From an uncultured Clostridia bacterium (lineage in GTDB: Bacteria; Bacillota; Clostridia; TANB77; CAG-508), in contig CAKOYU010000003.1 of assembly GCA_934130975.1 (NCBI GenBank), positions 75,900 to 139,899 of the forward strand: a DNA stretch of 64,000 bases, given 5' to 3'. Below the pieces are notes generated by a model. That model was given only the letters and a program-made list of their open reading frames with translations, made no database searches and was not told the DNA's origin. The position numbers and the translations under genes are program-made. Positions 35,284-45,171 of this stretch are shown here, piece after piece (within the stretch, counting starts at the first letter, position 1; the number at the start of each line of letters is the position of its first letter).

Positions 35284-37845
35284 TTAAGCACTCCTTTCTT
35301 CATTAGTCAGTTCTAAAGTCTGTTTATTATAATACATTCCTCTATAATTTTTCAGGAATTCGTTTCTTTCAAGCCTTTTTGCAAATTTTCTTGTTTGAAA
35401 ATCTCCAGCATCACTAAGTTCATATAAACTAATTGAATTTTTGTGATTTACATTGTATTCAATAGCATTCTCACCAAATTTAAAATGACCGTTCTCTAAA
35501 AATATCGCTTGCTGCTTATCATTTGGTGTCAGAATATATATTCCTTTAGATGTTTTTAGAAACTCATTTCTTATTAAAGGAATATTTATTGAAATATTCT
35601 GCGATTGTTTCGTATTTTTTTCAATAGTAGAGTCTTTTTCTACTTGTTTGCTATTTTCCTGTTTCATATTAGGTGGTTCAATAAAGTTTTCTTTTGTTAA
35701 TGTGATTTTTTCTGAACCATTATAGTTATTGAATACAACTAATGATTTAAAATAATATACTGGTTTTCCATAGTTTTTGCTTTCTATATCTTTTACTTTT
35801 GTAAGAGCAATATATTCTGGACTGATTCTCTTTTTTTCCTCAGTTGTAATACTATCTGGAAAACAGTCATTGTACGGAACAAGAGCCATATATCCTAAAT
35901 CAAATTGTTCCATTTTCCATCTTTCTCTGAGAACGCTGGACATTGGCTTAGACACTCTATCATAATCATCCTTTTCATTTGCAATAAAGAGTTTAGTATA
36001 TAGCTCTGGATACTCCTCAAATTCTTTTCTTGCTTCTTTTTCAGGGAATGATTGCTCATATTGTTTCAATACTTGTTCTTTTTGAGCTTCTGTTAGATAA
36101 ACTCTAATTGGTGTTTTTAATTCGTCATAAGTCCATACATTATTGAGCATTTCTTTAAATTTATTTAATAAGCTATTTTCCTCTTGAATCAAGTTTTTTT
36201 TATATGATTCTAAGTTTATAACATATTCGTTTATAAATGCTTCAAGGTCTAAATTTCTTCCATCCTCACTACAATATTTTTCATTGTTCATCCCTTCTAA
36301 TATATCTGCATCAGTTAAATTGCCTTTTTGAATGAAATTCACAAGCTCCTTATTATTGTTTGCCGTAGCAATACTAAGTATTTCTTTCTTAATAAGCCGT
36401 ACAAACCTCATCCTCATTGCTTTTTCGATTCGATCATTCGTAATTTCAATCTTGACTTCCTGTGGATGAATAATACTCTCGTAATCCTCTCTTGCAATAG
36501 ATGAATTAGTAAGCACATATTCTTTATATTTCAGTTCATCCAGCGAACTTTTTATAAGCCCATCTCGTTTAATGCGTTTGTAATTATTAGCAACATTCTC
36601 AACACTTAAATCCTTACCATCAAAATAATGGTATTTCATTAGGAATTCAAATCCTGTAATTTTAGTTTCAAATATATCTTCTTTTGTTTTACCGTTTTCG
36701 TTAAAATCCCCAAAGTCTTTTAATTTTGTTCCGAGCCTTCCAGTATCATAAACACTTACATTTATTCCTTGTTCTAAAAGCTGCGGAACTATTTTCACCA
36801 TAGCATTCTTACCAGCTTTGTCAATGCTGGGATTATCAAGGCATATAACAACATCACAATTGAGTTTTTTTATAAGTTCAATATGCTGTTCTGATAATGC
36901 AACACCCATTAAAGCTGTAACATTCTTCATTCCCATTTCATAGGCAGATATAACATCAAAATATCCCTCTACAATTACCAGCTCATTATTTTTAGCAAAA
37001 GTTTTAGCTTGATGATAATTAAAAAGTATATCGCTTTTATGAAATATCTCATTTTCACTTGTATTCAAGTATTTTGGCTTTCTATCATCCAGAACTCTAC
37101 CGCCAAATCCTACCACTCTTCCATACTCATCACATATTGGAACAAGTACACGATTTCTAAAGGTATTTCTTACCTCACCTGTATTCACATCAAGTTTCAA
37201 TAATCCATCATCAACGAGTTGCTCTGTAGCATATCTTTTCTCATTTGTTAAATAACGAATCATTCTGTTATTATATTCAACACCAATGTTAAAATTTCTA
37301 ATTGTTGCTTCTGACAATTTTCTTAATTTTAAATATTCCCTGCTCTGAATTGCAAATGTATCATTTGATAGTAAAGAAGACTTTGCTGCATTAGCTGCAT
37401 CTTGCATTATATTCTTTAATCTTGTGCTTCTTGCTTCTTCTCTACTTATCTTTTTTTCACCCAGACTAAAGTATTCTCTAAATGATAATAATTCAATATT
37501 CAATCCCTGAATATCAATCGCTTTTTGAATTCTGTCATAAAGACCTAAAGTTCTACCATTGTTTTTAGCTTCGTAGTCTTTAATAAAGTTGATTGTGTAC
37601 CAAGTTTGATTGTCAACAAAGCAATGCACATACTTATCATTTCTTTCGGCAGACATAGATGGTTTTGAGTCTTGATGAAATGGACACAAACATTGTCTGC
37701 TATTATTAAATGATATTCCATAATAATTAAGTACCTGAGTAATTGAAGACTGTTGATCCACTTCTTGTGCTTTACTTCTTAGGTAGTCTGAATATTCTCT
37801 TTTTTTATGCTCATATTCCATTTGTCTTGTTTCTTGACTTGCCAT
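35284..37845 (-). CDS. DnaG-type DNA primase with extended C-terminus
   Basis: An 853-residue protein that likely primes complementary-strand synthesis after transfer. It has a CHC2 zinc-finger variant (QCLCPFHQDSKPSMSAE, then HCF; Cys/His at about 52-75) and a catalytic core (VGFGGRVLDDRKPKYLN). Its Toprim motifs are VIVEGYFDVISAYEMG and VVICLDNPSIDKAG. The C-terminal 400 residues are unlike chromosomal DnaG and include a domain with ILTPNDKQQAIFLENGHFKF. First gene of the conjugation operon after an attenuator-like leader. Confidence 0.9.
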   Translation of the reverse strand: MASQETRQMEYEHKKREYSDYLRSKAQEVDQQSSITQVLNYYGISFNNSRQCLCPFHQDSKPSMSAERNDKYVHCFVDNQTWYTINFIKDYEAKNNGRTLGLYDRIQKAIDIQGLNIELLSFREYFSLGEKKISREEARSTRLKNIMQDAANAAKSSLLSNDTFAIQSREYLKLRKLSEATIRNFNIGVEYNNRMIRYLTNEKRYATEQLVDDGLLKLDVNTGEVRNTFRNRVLVPICDEYGRVVGFGGRVLDDRKPKYLNTSENEIFHKSDILFNYHQAKTFAKNNELVIVEGYFDVISAYEMGMKNVTALMGVALSEQHIELIKKLNCDVVICLDNPSIDKAGKNAMVKIVPQLLEQGINVSVYDTGRLGTKLKDFGDFNENGKTKEDIFETKITGFEFLMKYHYFDGKDLSVENVANNYKRIKRDGLIKSSLDELKYKEYVLTNSSIAREDYESIIHPQEVKIEITNDRIEKAMRMRFVRLIKKEILSIATANNNKELVNFIQKGNLTDADILEGMNNEKYCSEDGRNLDLEAFINEYVINLESYKKNLIQEENSLLNKFKEMLNNVWTYDELKTPIRVYLTEAQKEQVLKQYEQSFPEKEARKEFEEYPELYTKLFIANEKDDYDRVSKPMSSVLRERWKMEQFDLGYMALVPYNDCFPDSITTEEKKRISPEYIALTKVKDIESKNYGKPVYYFKSLVVFNNYNGSEKITLTKENFIEPPNMKQENSKQVEKDSTIEKNTKQSQNISINIPLIRNEFLKTSKGIYILTPNDKQQAIFLENGHFKFGENAIEYNVNHKNSISLYELSDAGDFQTRKFAKRLERNEFLKNYRGMYYNKQTLELTNEERSA

Positions 37846-37868
37846 AACATCAATCCTTTCATAAATAT

Positions 37869-37905
37869 AAAAAAAGAAGCCCCTTAATGCTTATATTGGC
37901 TTCAT
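37869..37905 (-). terminator. Leader terminator (attenuator candidate) of primase-TraG operon
   Basis: Minus-strand GAAGCC-N16-GGCTTC-TTTTTTT lies between the promoter at 37926-37954 and the primase start at 37845, upstream of the RBS. Confidence 0.7.
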
Positions 37906-37925
37906 TTACTTTTTTTCTAAATACT

Positions 37926-37954
37926 ATATTAACTAATTAAAGTGGCATTGTCAA
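37926..37954 (-). promoter_or_regulatory. Promoter of primase-PcfB-TraG-sortase operon
   Basis: Minus-strand TTGACA, 17 bases, TAATAT within TTAGTTAATATAGTAT; nearly consensus and shared with three other ICE operons. Confidence 0.85.
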
Positions 37955-37956
37955 GT

Positions 37957-37990
37957 AAAAAAAAGACAAGCATATTTCAGCTTGTCATAG
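37957..37990 (-). terminator. Intrinsic terminator after the 234-residue gene
   Basis: Minus-strand GACAAGC-TGAAATAT-GCTTGTC-TTTTTTTT, directly before the -35 of the next promoter. Confidence 0.85.
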
Positions 37991-38001
37991 TTTTCATATT
38001 A

Positions 38002-38017
38002 TTGGCAAAATTGCCAA
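38002..38017. repeat. Dispersed inverted repeat TTGGCAA-WW-TTGCCAA, copy 3
   Basis: TTGGCAAAATTGCCAA just past the stop of the gene ending at 38021. Confidence 0.8.
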
Positions 38018-38020
38018 CTG

Positions 38021-38725
38021 TTAATTTATATCTTCTTTAGTAACTTCATCATTTGTTAGATTCCGTGACAATACATCATTTATTTCATCTTTTGACATCT
38101 CAGAAATATTCTTACTGTTTTCTGGAGTATCTAACAATCTTACAACATTTTCAAAATTATCTTGATTATTAAGACTATCATAAATATAATATAAATCTTC
38201 GACATTATTTATATATGATAATTTTTCTATTATGTTTTTCACTCTATCATATTCTATACACTTATCTTCAAGCAATTCAAAATTGCCACATAGTTTTTTA
38301 AAAAAATTATAGTCATAACTTTTAGGATTAAACAATACTTCTTGTATGTACTGAGCTTTTTTCAAAAGATTTACCATATTGTTTTCTTTTCTTAAAAAAG
38401 CAACTTCCTTATTTAAGTAATTCTTATCTTTATCATTAGATATATCTACAATATTTATAACACTTTCCTTTACAGGTATCATATTGTTAATAGTAAGTTG
38501 TGCTATTGTTCTTTCTTTATCCTTTATATTAACTGTCAATTTTTTATTTCTTTCTTTTATCTGACAAGTAAGAGGAACGCAGTAATCTACATCTTTATCG
38601 CTAATCAACACGCCTGTATATCTTCTATCGGATTTTTGCCTTACATTATTATCATATTTGCTTAAATACTCTAAATATTCCTTTTTTACTTCATATATAA
38701 TAAGTTGTCCATTTTTTAACTTCAT
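38021..38725 (-). CDS. Unknown ICE protein
   Basis: A 234-residue soluble protein with an N-terminal beta-rich half (RRYTGVLISDKDVDYCVPLT) and a helical C-terminal half ending SKDEINDVLSRNLTNDEVTK. No family recognised. It has its own promoter (38917-38945), a long leader with three tandem 34-bp repeats and a terminator hairpin directly before the RBS, so its expression is probably conditional. Confidence 0.6.
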   Translation of the reverse strand: MKLKNGQLIIYEVKKEYLEYLSKYDNNVRQKSDRRYTGVLISDKDVDYCVPLTCQIKERNKKLTVNIKDKERTIAQLTINNMIPVKESVINIVDISNDKDKNYLNKEVAFLRKENNMVNLLKKAQYIQEVLFNPKSYDYNFFKKLCGNFELLEDKCIEYDRVKNIIEKLSYINNVEDLYYIYDSLNNQDNFENVVRLLDTPENSKNISEMSKDEINDVLSRNLTNDEVTKEDIN

Positions 38726-38742
38726 ACTATTTCTCCTTATAC

Positions 38743-38771
38743 AAAAGCCACATTGTTTCCAATGTGGCTTT
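38743..38771 (-). terminator. Leader terminator before the 234-residue gene
   Basis: Minus-strand AAGCCACATTG-GAAA-CAATGTGGCTT-TT: an 11-bp perfect stem with GAAA tetraloop, followed within a few bases by the RBS AAGGAG. Confidence 0.7.
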
Positions 38772-38773
38772 CT

Positions 38774-38875
38774 ATCTTTAATCTTCCACTAAAGCAGGAA
38801 CTCTCTCATCTTTAATCTTCCACTAAAGCAGGAACTCTCTCATCTTTAATCTTCCACTAAAGCAGGAACTCTCTC
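38774..38875 (-). repeat. Three perfect tandem copies of a 34-bp unit in a leader
   Basis: Copies at 38774-38807, 38808-38841 and 38842-38875 are identical. On the transcript each contains ATGAGAGAGTTCCTGCTTTAG (peptide MREFLL). Each unit's GGAAG lies 7 bases before the next ATG and could serve as its RBS. Each can also form a TTCC/GGAA hairpin. Confidence 0.85.
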
Positions 38876-38916
38876 ATCTTTTGGGGTAGATTTATCTACC
38901 TCTTATTAGTATATTC

Positions 38917-38945
38917 ATTGTAACATAAAATATTTATTTTTTCAA
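38917..38945 (-). promoter_or_regulatory. Promoter upstream of the tandem-repeat leader
   Basis: Minus-strand TTGAAA, 17 bases, TACAAT; transcription would enter the 34-bp repeats and then the hairpin at 38743-38771. Confidence 0.7.
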
Positions 38946-38978
38946 GCATTTTGAGAAATATTTTCAGAAGAGTGAATT

Positions 38979-40895
38979 TCACTTTGTTGTTATTGATTTG
39001 GTTTTAGACCAAGAAGAATATACTTTTTTATTATTTGTAATTTTATATGTACGGATTCTTACATAATATTTTTTCTTTGATTTTAGTTTCTTTATTGTTG
39101 CTGTAGTTGTTTTTTGTTTATTCACAACAACAGTTTTAGCGTTTTTCTTAAACTTCTTATCTGTTGCCACCTGAATCTGATAGCCTTTTATACCACTTAC
39201 CTTTTTCCAATTTACAACAATAGCTTTTTTGCTCTTTTTCAGCTTTTTTATTGAAGTATTTTTCGGTTTAGTATTAGCAACTTTTTTATAAGAAGTTTTC
39301 TCTATGCTTTCATAAGTTCTTTGCTCTTTTGTAGTAGAAGGCTTAGTGGTTGCTGCTGTAGTAATATTGTTTTTTGGAGAAGTTTGAGGTTCTTCCAACT
39401 TTTTTGTGTAATCGGTTATATACGAATAATGACAATTATTACATTCATATATCGTATAACCCTCGCTTACAGTAGTTGAAGGAATTACGGTTTTATTAAA
39501 ATAATGCTCTGTTTTATCAATATATATAATTTTGGTTGCTCCGCAGCTCGTACAAGTGTATGTTTTTATTCCTGTAGATATACAAGTCGGCGCAGTTGTT
39601 ACTTTTCCTGCATCCCAAGTATGTGTATGGACTGTTGTTTCAGATGCACTTGTATTTGAGGTATCAGTTGAGGATACCTTTGTACCGTTTTCCTTATTAG
39701 TTATTTCCGTACTGGTATTCTCTAATGTTGTAGTAACCCTTCGAGGAAAAACATAGTCACAATACCTACAAACATAGTCTGAACCATTATTTATCTTAAT
39801 ACACTCTTGATTCGCAGCTTTATAACCGCATCTTGTACAACGCTGATAGTGTGTGCCATCACCGTTTGATACATATTCGTAAATATGACCGATAGCATAT
39901 TCAGTAATATATTGATATGAATATCCACAATATTTACAAGTGTATTGTGCATATCCATCTTCTGTGCAAGTTGCCTGATTTATTTCACAATTATAATCGT
40001 GTTCGATTTTATCAATATTCTCAGTTCTTGTTGCTCCGCAGCTCGTACAAGTGTATGTTTTTATTCCTGTAGATGTACAAGTCGGCGCCGTTGTTATTTT
40101 TCCTGCATCCCAAGTATGTGTATGGACTGTTGTATTATTATCTTTTGCTGTTGTTGTTTCTTTTTCATACTTTGCCTTGCAATATGTACATATATAATTT
40201 TCACCATTATACTGTAAGGAGCAATTTTCTGTATATTTAATTCCACAGTTATTAGTACATATTACGGTATGTGTTTTATCATTGTTAGATGTATAGGAAT
40301 AATTATGTCCTATTGCTGATTGATAATCACTTTTGTATGTATCAGCACAGCGAGAGCATACATACTTTGTATAACCACTTTGAGTACAAGTAGGTTTTAC
40401 TATTGTTTTATTGTAGTTATGTCCAAGAGCCGATATTGTTGATGTCTTTGTCGCTTTACAACTCGTACAAGTGTATGTTTTTATTCCTGTAGATGTGCAG
40501 GTCGCTTGTTTTGTAATTTTTCCTGAATTCCAAGTATGCTTATGAACTGTTGTATCACTATCTTCATTATATTTAAAATTACCTGTCCACTTGCCGCAAT
40601 AACTACAAGACCAACATTCGTAGCCGTATGGTGACTTTTTGTAATACTCATCAAATGTAATTGTTCCATTCTGGTATTGTTGAAAATAGCCAATATCCAC
40701 TTCATCCCAGTAGGCTCTAATTTCGTCCCTATTGTTAAACCATTTTCCCATATTACCACAACTCATACTATGATTATTATTGTTTGTACAATGAGTTTGA
40801 GTTGTTGTAGTAGCTGCACTAATAGGTGTTACTGATGTTGCTGTAATAAATATACTTACTATTATAGATAATATTATTTGATATATTTTCCTCAT
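38979..40895 (-). CDS. Secreted Cys-rich repeat protein with N-terminal shared module and FN3 domain
   Basis: A 638-residue protein from ATG 40895 (RBS AGAGGTG) with a signal peptide. First comes the HCTNNNNHSMSC...WSCSYCGKW module shared with two other ICE proteins. Then follow about five CxxC-containing repeats of the type TCTSTGIKTYTCTSCGAT...GHNYN, common in Firmicutes surface proteins. A Thr-rich linker leads to a C-terminal fibronectin type III domain (YQIQVATDKKF, YYVRIRTYK). No sorting signal. It follows the adhesin gene, suggesting co-export. Confidence 0.75.
   Translation of the reverse strand: MRKIYQIILSIIVSIFITATSVTPISAATTTTQTHCTNNNNHSMSCGNMGKWFNNRDEIRAYWDEVDIGYFQQYQNGTITFDEYYKKSPYGYECWSCSYCGKWTGNFKYNEDSDTTVHKHTWNSGKITKQATCTSTGIKTYTCTSCKATKTSTISALGHNYNKTIVKPTCTQSGYTKYVCSRCADTYKSDYQSAIGHNYSYTSNNDKTHTVICTNNCGIKYTENCSLQYNGENYICTYCKAKYEKETTTAKDNNTTVHTHTWDAGKITTAPTCTSTGIKTYTCTSCGATRTENIDKIEHDYNCEINQATCTEDGYAQYTCKYCGYSYQYITEYAIGHIYEYVSNGDGTHYQRCTRCGYKAANQECIKINNGSDYVCRYCDYVFPRRVTTTLENTSTEITNKENGTKVSSTDTSNTSASETTVHTHTWDAGKVTTAPTCISTGIKTYTCTSCGATKIIYIDKTEHYFNKTVIPSTTVSEGYTIYECNNCHYSYITDYTKKLEEPQTSPKNNITTAATTKPSTTKEQRTYESIEKTSYKKVANTKPKNTSIKKLKKSKKAIVVNWKKVSGIKGYQIQVATDKKFKKNAKTVVVNKQKTTTATIKKLKSKKKYYVRIRTYKITNNKKVYSSWSKTKSITTK
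40566..40798 (-). repeat. 233-bp surface-protein module, copy A
   Basis: Almost identical to 45175-45407 (one visible difference) and 45829-46061 (a few differences). Encodes the N-terminal Cys/His-rich module of the 638-residue protein. Confidence 0.92.
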
Positions 40896-40966
40896 AAATT
40901 TCACCTCTTAAAATCAAAACAAGGAAGAGATTTATTACCCCTTCCTTGTTTCCCGTTCAGGGCTAA

Positions 40967-43900
40967 TTACCCTTTATATTTCTTTTTAATGATAATCATT
41001 ATTGCAATAAATACAACTGCAATAGCTGCCATTGTTAAATACATAAGGATTGATTTTGTGTCACCAGTAAATACAGACGGAAGCAATGAGTTTTGATATA
41101 CAATAGAATAAACATCATTTTCCTCTGTAAGCTTTTCTCCATTTGCAAAAACGCCTTTGTCATTTATTTCAATCTTGACAACTTCGTCAGATAACATATA
41201 TCCCTTCGGTGCTTTTGTTTCCTTAATGTAATATGTACCGTATCTTAAATCACTGAATAGAGCAGTACCATCATCTGTGTTTGCGTTTACAGTTACGATT
41301 TCATTCTTACACTCTGCATCAGAATATAATGTAAATTCAAACTTCTTGCTAATGATATTTTCGCCAGTTATACTATCAACCTTATTAACCAATACGGATG
41401 ATAAAATTGGTGAATCATTCATCACAACTGTTTGAGTAGCTTTATCATTTGTAACAACAAAAACAATTGAGTTTGCTACCTCGTAACCATAAGGTGCGGT
41501 CTTTTCAGTAAGAGTGTATTTTTGACCTTCTACAAGTCCATTTGCGTAATGAGCTGTATCTGTTGATGTCCAGCTATCTACAACATTACCGCTTTCATCA
41601 GTAATTGTAAGCTCTGCTCCAACTACTTCCTTTTCTCCAATAATGTCAGTTTTGCTTATCTGAACTTGCTTATCAGTCATTGTAATATTGATAACAACAC
41701 CATCATCTGAAATATGAATATGATGTTGTGTAGCATCTACCACATATCCTGTAGGGGCTGCTACTTCTTTTACAATCCATTCGCCGTAAGGAATATTACT
41801 AAATGAAAATGCTCCATCCTTATCAGTTTTTGTTGTAGCAATAGCGTTCTTTTCTGAAAATTCTGTAGTACCTACTTTAAAGATACCAATAATTGCGCCT
41901 TCGAGCTTATCATTATCTTTATTTATCTTAATACCCTCAACCTTACCTCGTTTAAGTGTATTATTGATTTTCTCATTACCACTAACATCTATTTTAATGA
42001 CCTTTGTGTCCTGTCCAGCATAATTAGTGTTAAATTGATAATGCTTATTTGATAATATATAATGTTCGTCAGTTGCAATTTCTTTAGCATACCATTTATA
42101 ACCAATCGGCAAATCACAGTCAAATGTTATTTTACCGTTTTCATCACAGTTAGCAAATGTAACTAAAGAATCCTTTGGAATACTCGTTCCATCAGCAGCC
42201 TTTACATCTTCATCTGCAAAAATACCAAATTGTACAGATTTAATTTCATTGTTATTACCAATGCCATATATTTTGTCTTGTTCTATTGTCTTACTCAATG
42301 AAACTGAAACCTTCTGGCGCTCATTATAAACCGAAAGAGCTGTACTTGTTACCTTAATATTCTGTCCTGCATAAGTAAGCTCAACATTGTGATTATCCTT
42401 ATTAAGAACAAATTTAAGTGGAGCTGTTTTTTCAATAACAGTATATTTTCCAAGATATAATTCTTTTGATTTCGCTATACCTTTATCGCCTGTAGTTATT
42501 GTATCTACAAGTTCTCCCTTTTCTGCTCTAACTGTACCGTCTGTTGTTGTGATGTCTTCGGCAGCATAAATTTCATATACTGCATCCTTTAAATTGCCTT
42601 TTTCATAAATAGGCATATATGTATTTAGGTTCAGTTTTTCATTCATTGATGAATTAACGGATGAAAATACTTCACCTGTTTTTGTAATTTCGATTACACC
42701 TTTTTGTGCTATATCCTTAGCCTTAACTTTAACAACTGTTACGCCTGTATCAGTTGAAGAGTTTTCTTGATTTATACTAAATGCTATAGGAGTGCTATCA
42801 AGCACATAACCATAAGGAGCTTGTACCTCAACAAGTTTATAATCACCATATTCTAACTTTTCTGGAGTAATTAAATATCCTTCTGAGTTCGTGTAGAATG
42901 TATGAATAGTAGTAACTTGTGGATATGTATATTTCATTGAAATTCTATGACCGTCTGCATCATAAATTTCAAAAGCCGCACCAGCGTATGGAATCTGTTT
43001 ATTTGTTTCTTTGTCAAGTTTTACAACCTTTAAATAAGAACTGAAATTAGCATTGTTGATTAAGAATTTATAAGTAACATTATCTGATTGAATAAAAACA
43101 TCAAAATCAGTAATTTTTTCTCTGCCATCCCAGCCCTTAGTCTGATGCACCGTATAAACACCATACGGCAAGAGTTTTGAAGATGCAAAACCATCTTCAT
43201 CACAAATAATTGTATCTCTTTCGTCTGGATCAGCATTTACAAAAGAACCTGATGATTTTAAGTAAAGTTGAAATTCTGCGCCCTTTTCTGGTGTTTCGAT
43301 TTTTGTACTACCATCATCTGTGTGCTTAATGATAGAAACTTTACCCTTTTTTACTTGTTCTTTTACAGTATTTGAAGTCCAGTTATATTCAACTGTATAA
43401 AGCTGAGGGTCTGCTCCTACTGGATATACTGTTTCATCAAGAAGATAGCCTTCTGATGGTTGGATTTCTTTAAGAGTCCAATTTGTATCACAAACAAAAT
43501 AATCAGTAGTAAATGTGCCATCATTTTGTGTTGTATATTGAGCTACAAGTGTATCACCGTGATACAAGCCATAAATTGCTCCGCCAAGCTTTGCATCACC
43601 CTGAGGATGTGTTTTCTCAATATCTTGTTTGTTTACGCTTACTCTGAATTTCTTTAACTTATTTGTAAAGTATTTGTTTGTAACTGAATTCCATTCAATA
43701 TCACCTGTCTGGTTTTCGGGAATTACATATTTTATCGGTGTATTTACTTCTTGAATTGTATAATTACTACCAATTAAAATATTACTGAATGTAGCAACAC
43801 CATTTGAATCCGTTGTTGCATATTCATCAACTGGAATACCTGAAAGAGATGTACCTGTCAAATGGAATTGAAGCCCAGCCTTTAGATTGTCTTCACAATC

Positions 43901-45016
43901 TTTTATAACAGAAAGTGAACCTCTCTTTAAAACATTTGAGAATGTTACTGTTGCTGTTTTGTTTCCGCCTTCAACTGTTACTGTCTGTGAATTTTGTGGC
44001 ACATATTTATTTATGCTTTCTTCTGTTACTGTATATGTGCCAGGATTGATGCCTTCGATTTTCCATTCGCCGTTACCATCTGTTGCAATTGTTCTATTAA
44101 AACCATTCGGTCCAGTAATAGTAAAATTGATTCCACTTACTTTACCATCTTCTGATGTTTTCTTTAATTGAAGATTGCCTAAAGGTTGGACATTACCGTT
44201 AATCGCAAGTCCAACTGGATCATAGTAAGCTGAATATAGTAATTTTTGAGTTCCACCTTCTTTAGGGTTATACAATAAACAATCATTTCCATTACCAGTA
44301 ATCGTTTTATTATACTCTCCTTGACGAATAGAAAAAGATGTATTAGTACAAGTTTTATCTACTGTAATTACTAATTTATTAGAATTTTTTGAATGACTAA
44401 TAGTTACTCCGCTTGTGTTTTTATTAGTGAATTCTGGATAATCCTTTAATACACTATTTGTATCTGTTATTGTTTTACTCGAACCAGCGTTGATTGTTCC
44501 TATATTTTGACCATTAAAAGATGGTCTTGTTTCGAGATTTTTCATATTTGCTTCTGCATTGTCACACCAAGCTTTATATCCAGTATCAGAAAAAGACCAA
44601 GATGTATTACTTCCCATTACAGCCCATACCTTTTTTTGGCAATAAGCCATATCAAGCCAATCTATATCGTTTCCGTGTTCCATATAATAACCAGCAAATA
44701 TCCATTGAGCTGCTGATAACACTTTTGAATCGCTCGGTTTTCCTTTTGTTCCTAAAGAAGAACTACTTGGAGATGTTTTTCCATATTCAATACAAAATAG
44801 AGGATATGTTTCACCACCTACGGTTGTTGTATGGAGTTCGTGACCATAATGTGTTTCTTTTTTCACACTAATTGTTGCATTATTATCTTTTTCGCCTAAA
44901 TTCATATTTGATGATGCCGCAAAAACATTTAGCGGAATAGTTGTTGCAATCATCAAAATAGTTAAAAATATTGCTAATATTTTTTTAAATAATTGGTTAT
45001 TCCTCTTTATTTCCAT
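40967..45016 (-). CDS. Cell-wall adhesin with thioester domain and Cna-B repeats
   Basis: A 1349-residue surface protein. It has a signal peptide (about 1-34) and a thioester-type domain with candidate Cys75 (PLFCIEYGK) and Gln127 (AYCQKKVWAVMG). At least ten SpaA/Cna-B repeats follow, each with the motif YGxYxLxExxAPxGY, e.g. EYGDYKLVEVQAPYGY. The C-terminus LLPSVFTGDTKS plus a hydrophobic helix and KKKYKG is a sorting signal without canonical LPxTG. It probably mediates cell contact for mating or host adhesion. It has a dedicated promoter and attenuator-like leader. Confidence 0.88.
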   Translation of the reverse strand: MEIKRNNQLFKKILAIFLTILMIATTIPLNVFAASSNMNLGEKDNNATISVKKETHYGHELHTTTVGGETYPLFCIEYGKTSPSSSSLGTKGKPSDSKVLSAAQWIFAGYYMEHGNDIDWLDMAYCQKKVWAVMGSNTSWSFSDTGYKAWCDNAEANMKNLETRPSFNGQNIGTINAGSSKTITDTNSVLKDYPEFTNKNTSGVTISHSKNSNKLVITVDKTCTNTSFSIRQGEYNKTITGNGNDCLLYNPKEGGTQKLLYSAYYDPVGLAINGNVQPLGNLQLKKTSEDGKVSGINFTITGPNGFNRTIATDGNGEWKIEGINPGTYTVTEESINKYVPQNSQTVTVEGGNKTATVTFSNVLKRGSLSVIKDCEDNLKAGLQFHLTGTSLSGIPVDEYATTDSNGVATFSNILIGSNYTIQEVNTPIKYVIPENQTGDIEWNSVTNKYFTNKLKKFRVSVNKQDIEKTHPQGDAKLGGAIYGLYHGDTLVAQYTTQNDGTFTTDYFVCDTNWTLKEIQPSEGYLLDETVYPVGADPQLYTVEYNWTSNTVKEQVKKGKVSIIKHTDDGSTKIETPEKGAEFQLYLKSSGSFVNADPDERDTIICDEDGFASSKLLPYGVYTVHQTKGWDGREKITDFDVFIQSDNVTYKFLINNANFSSYLKVVKLDKETNKQIPYAGAAFEIYDADGHRISMKYTYPQVTTIHTFYTNSEGYLITPEKLEYGDYKLVEVQAPYGYVLDSTPIAFSINQENSSTDTGVTVVKVKAKDIAQKGVIEITKTGEVFSSVNSSMNEKLNLNTYMPIYEKGNLKDAVYEIYAAEDITTTDGTVRAEKGELVDTITTGDKGIAKSKELYLGKYTVIEKTAPLKFVLNKDNHNVELTYAGQNIKVTSTALSVYNERQKVSVSLSKTIEQDKIYGIGNNNEIKSVQFGIFADEDVKAADGTSIPKDSLVTFANCDENGKITFDCDLPIGYKWYAKEIATDEHYILSNKHYQFNTNYAGQDTKVIKIDVSGNEKINNTLKRGKVEGIKINKDNDKLEGAIIGIFKVGTTEFSEKNAIATTKTDKDGAFSFSNIPYGEWIVKEVAAPTGYVVDATQHHIHISDDGVVINITMTDKQVQISKTDIIGEKEVVGAELTITDESGNVVDSWTSTDTAHYANGLVEGQKYTLTEKTAPYGYEVANSIVFVVTNDKATQTVVMNDSPILSSVLVNKVDSITGENIISKKFEFTLYSDAECKNEIVTVNANTDDGTALFSDLRYGTYYIKETKAPKGYMLSDEVVKIEINDKGVFANGEKLTEENDVYSIVYQNSLLPSVFTGDTKSILMYLTMAAIAVVFIAIMIIIKKKYKG

Positions 45017-45085
45017 AATTTTATCCTTTCCTTATTTATTTTTGATTTTTCTTTATATACTACATTTTCTCCTTTCTTTGCATAC

Positions 45086-45117
45086 AAAAAAGAAGCCAAG
45101 TTTCCTTAACTTCTTTT
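45086..45117 (-). terminator. Leader terminator (attenuator candidate) of adhesin operon
   Basis: Minus-strand GAAGTTAAG-GAAA-CTTGGCTTC-TTTTTT; preceded by AAAAGTGAAAA exactly as in the leader at 56805. Confidence 0.75.
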
Positions 45118-45133
45118 CACTTTTACAAATACT

Positions 45134-45162
45134 ATATTAACTAATTATCCGTATTATGTCAA
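45134..45162 (-). promoter_or_regulatory. Promoter of adhesin operon
   Basis: Minus-strand TTGACA, 17 bases, TAATAT with TTAGTTAATATAGTAT core. Confidence 0.85.
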
Positions 45163-45171
45163 GTTATAATT

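Noticed and set aside
38774..38875. CRISPR array
   Set aside because: The three 34-bp copies are directly adjacent with no spacers and no cas genes are present.
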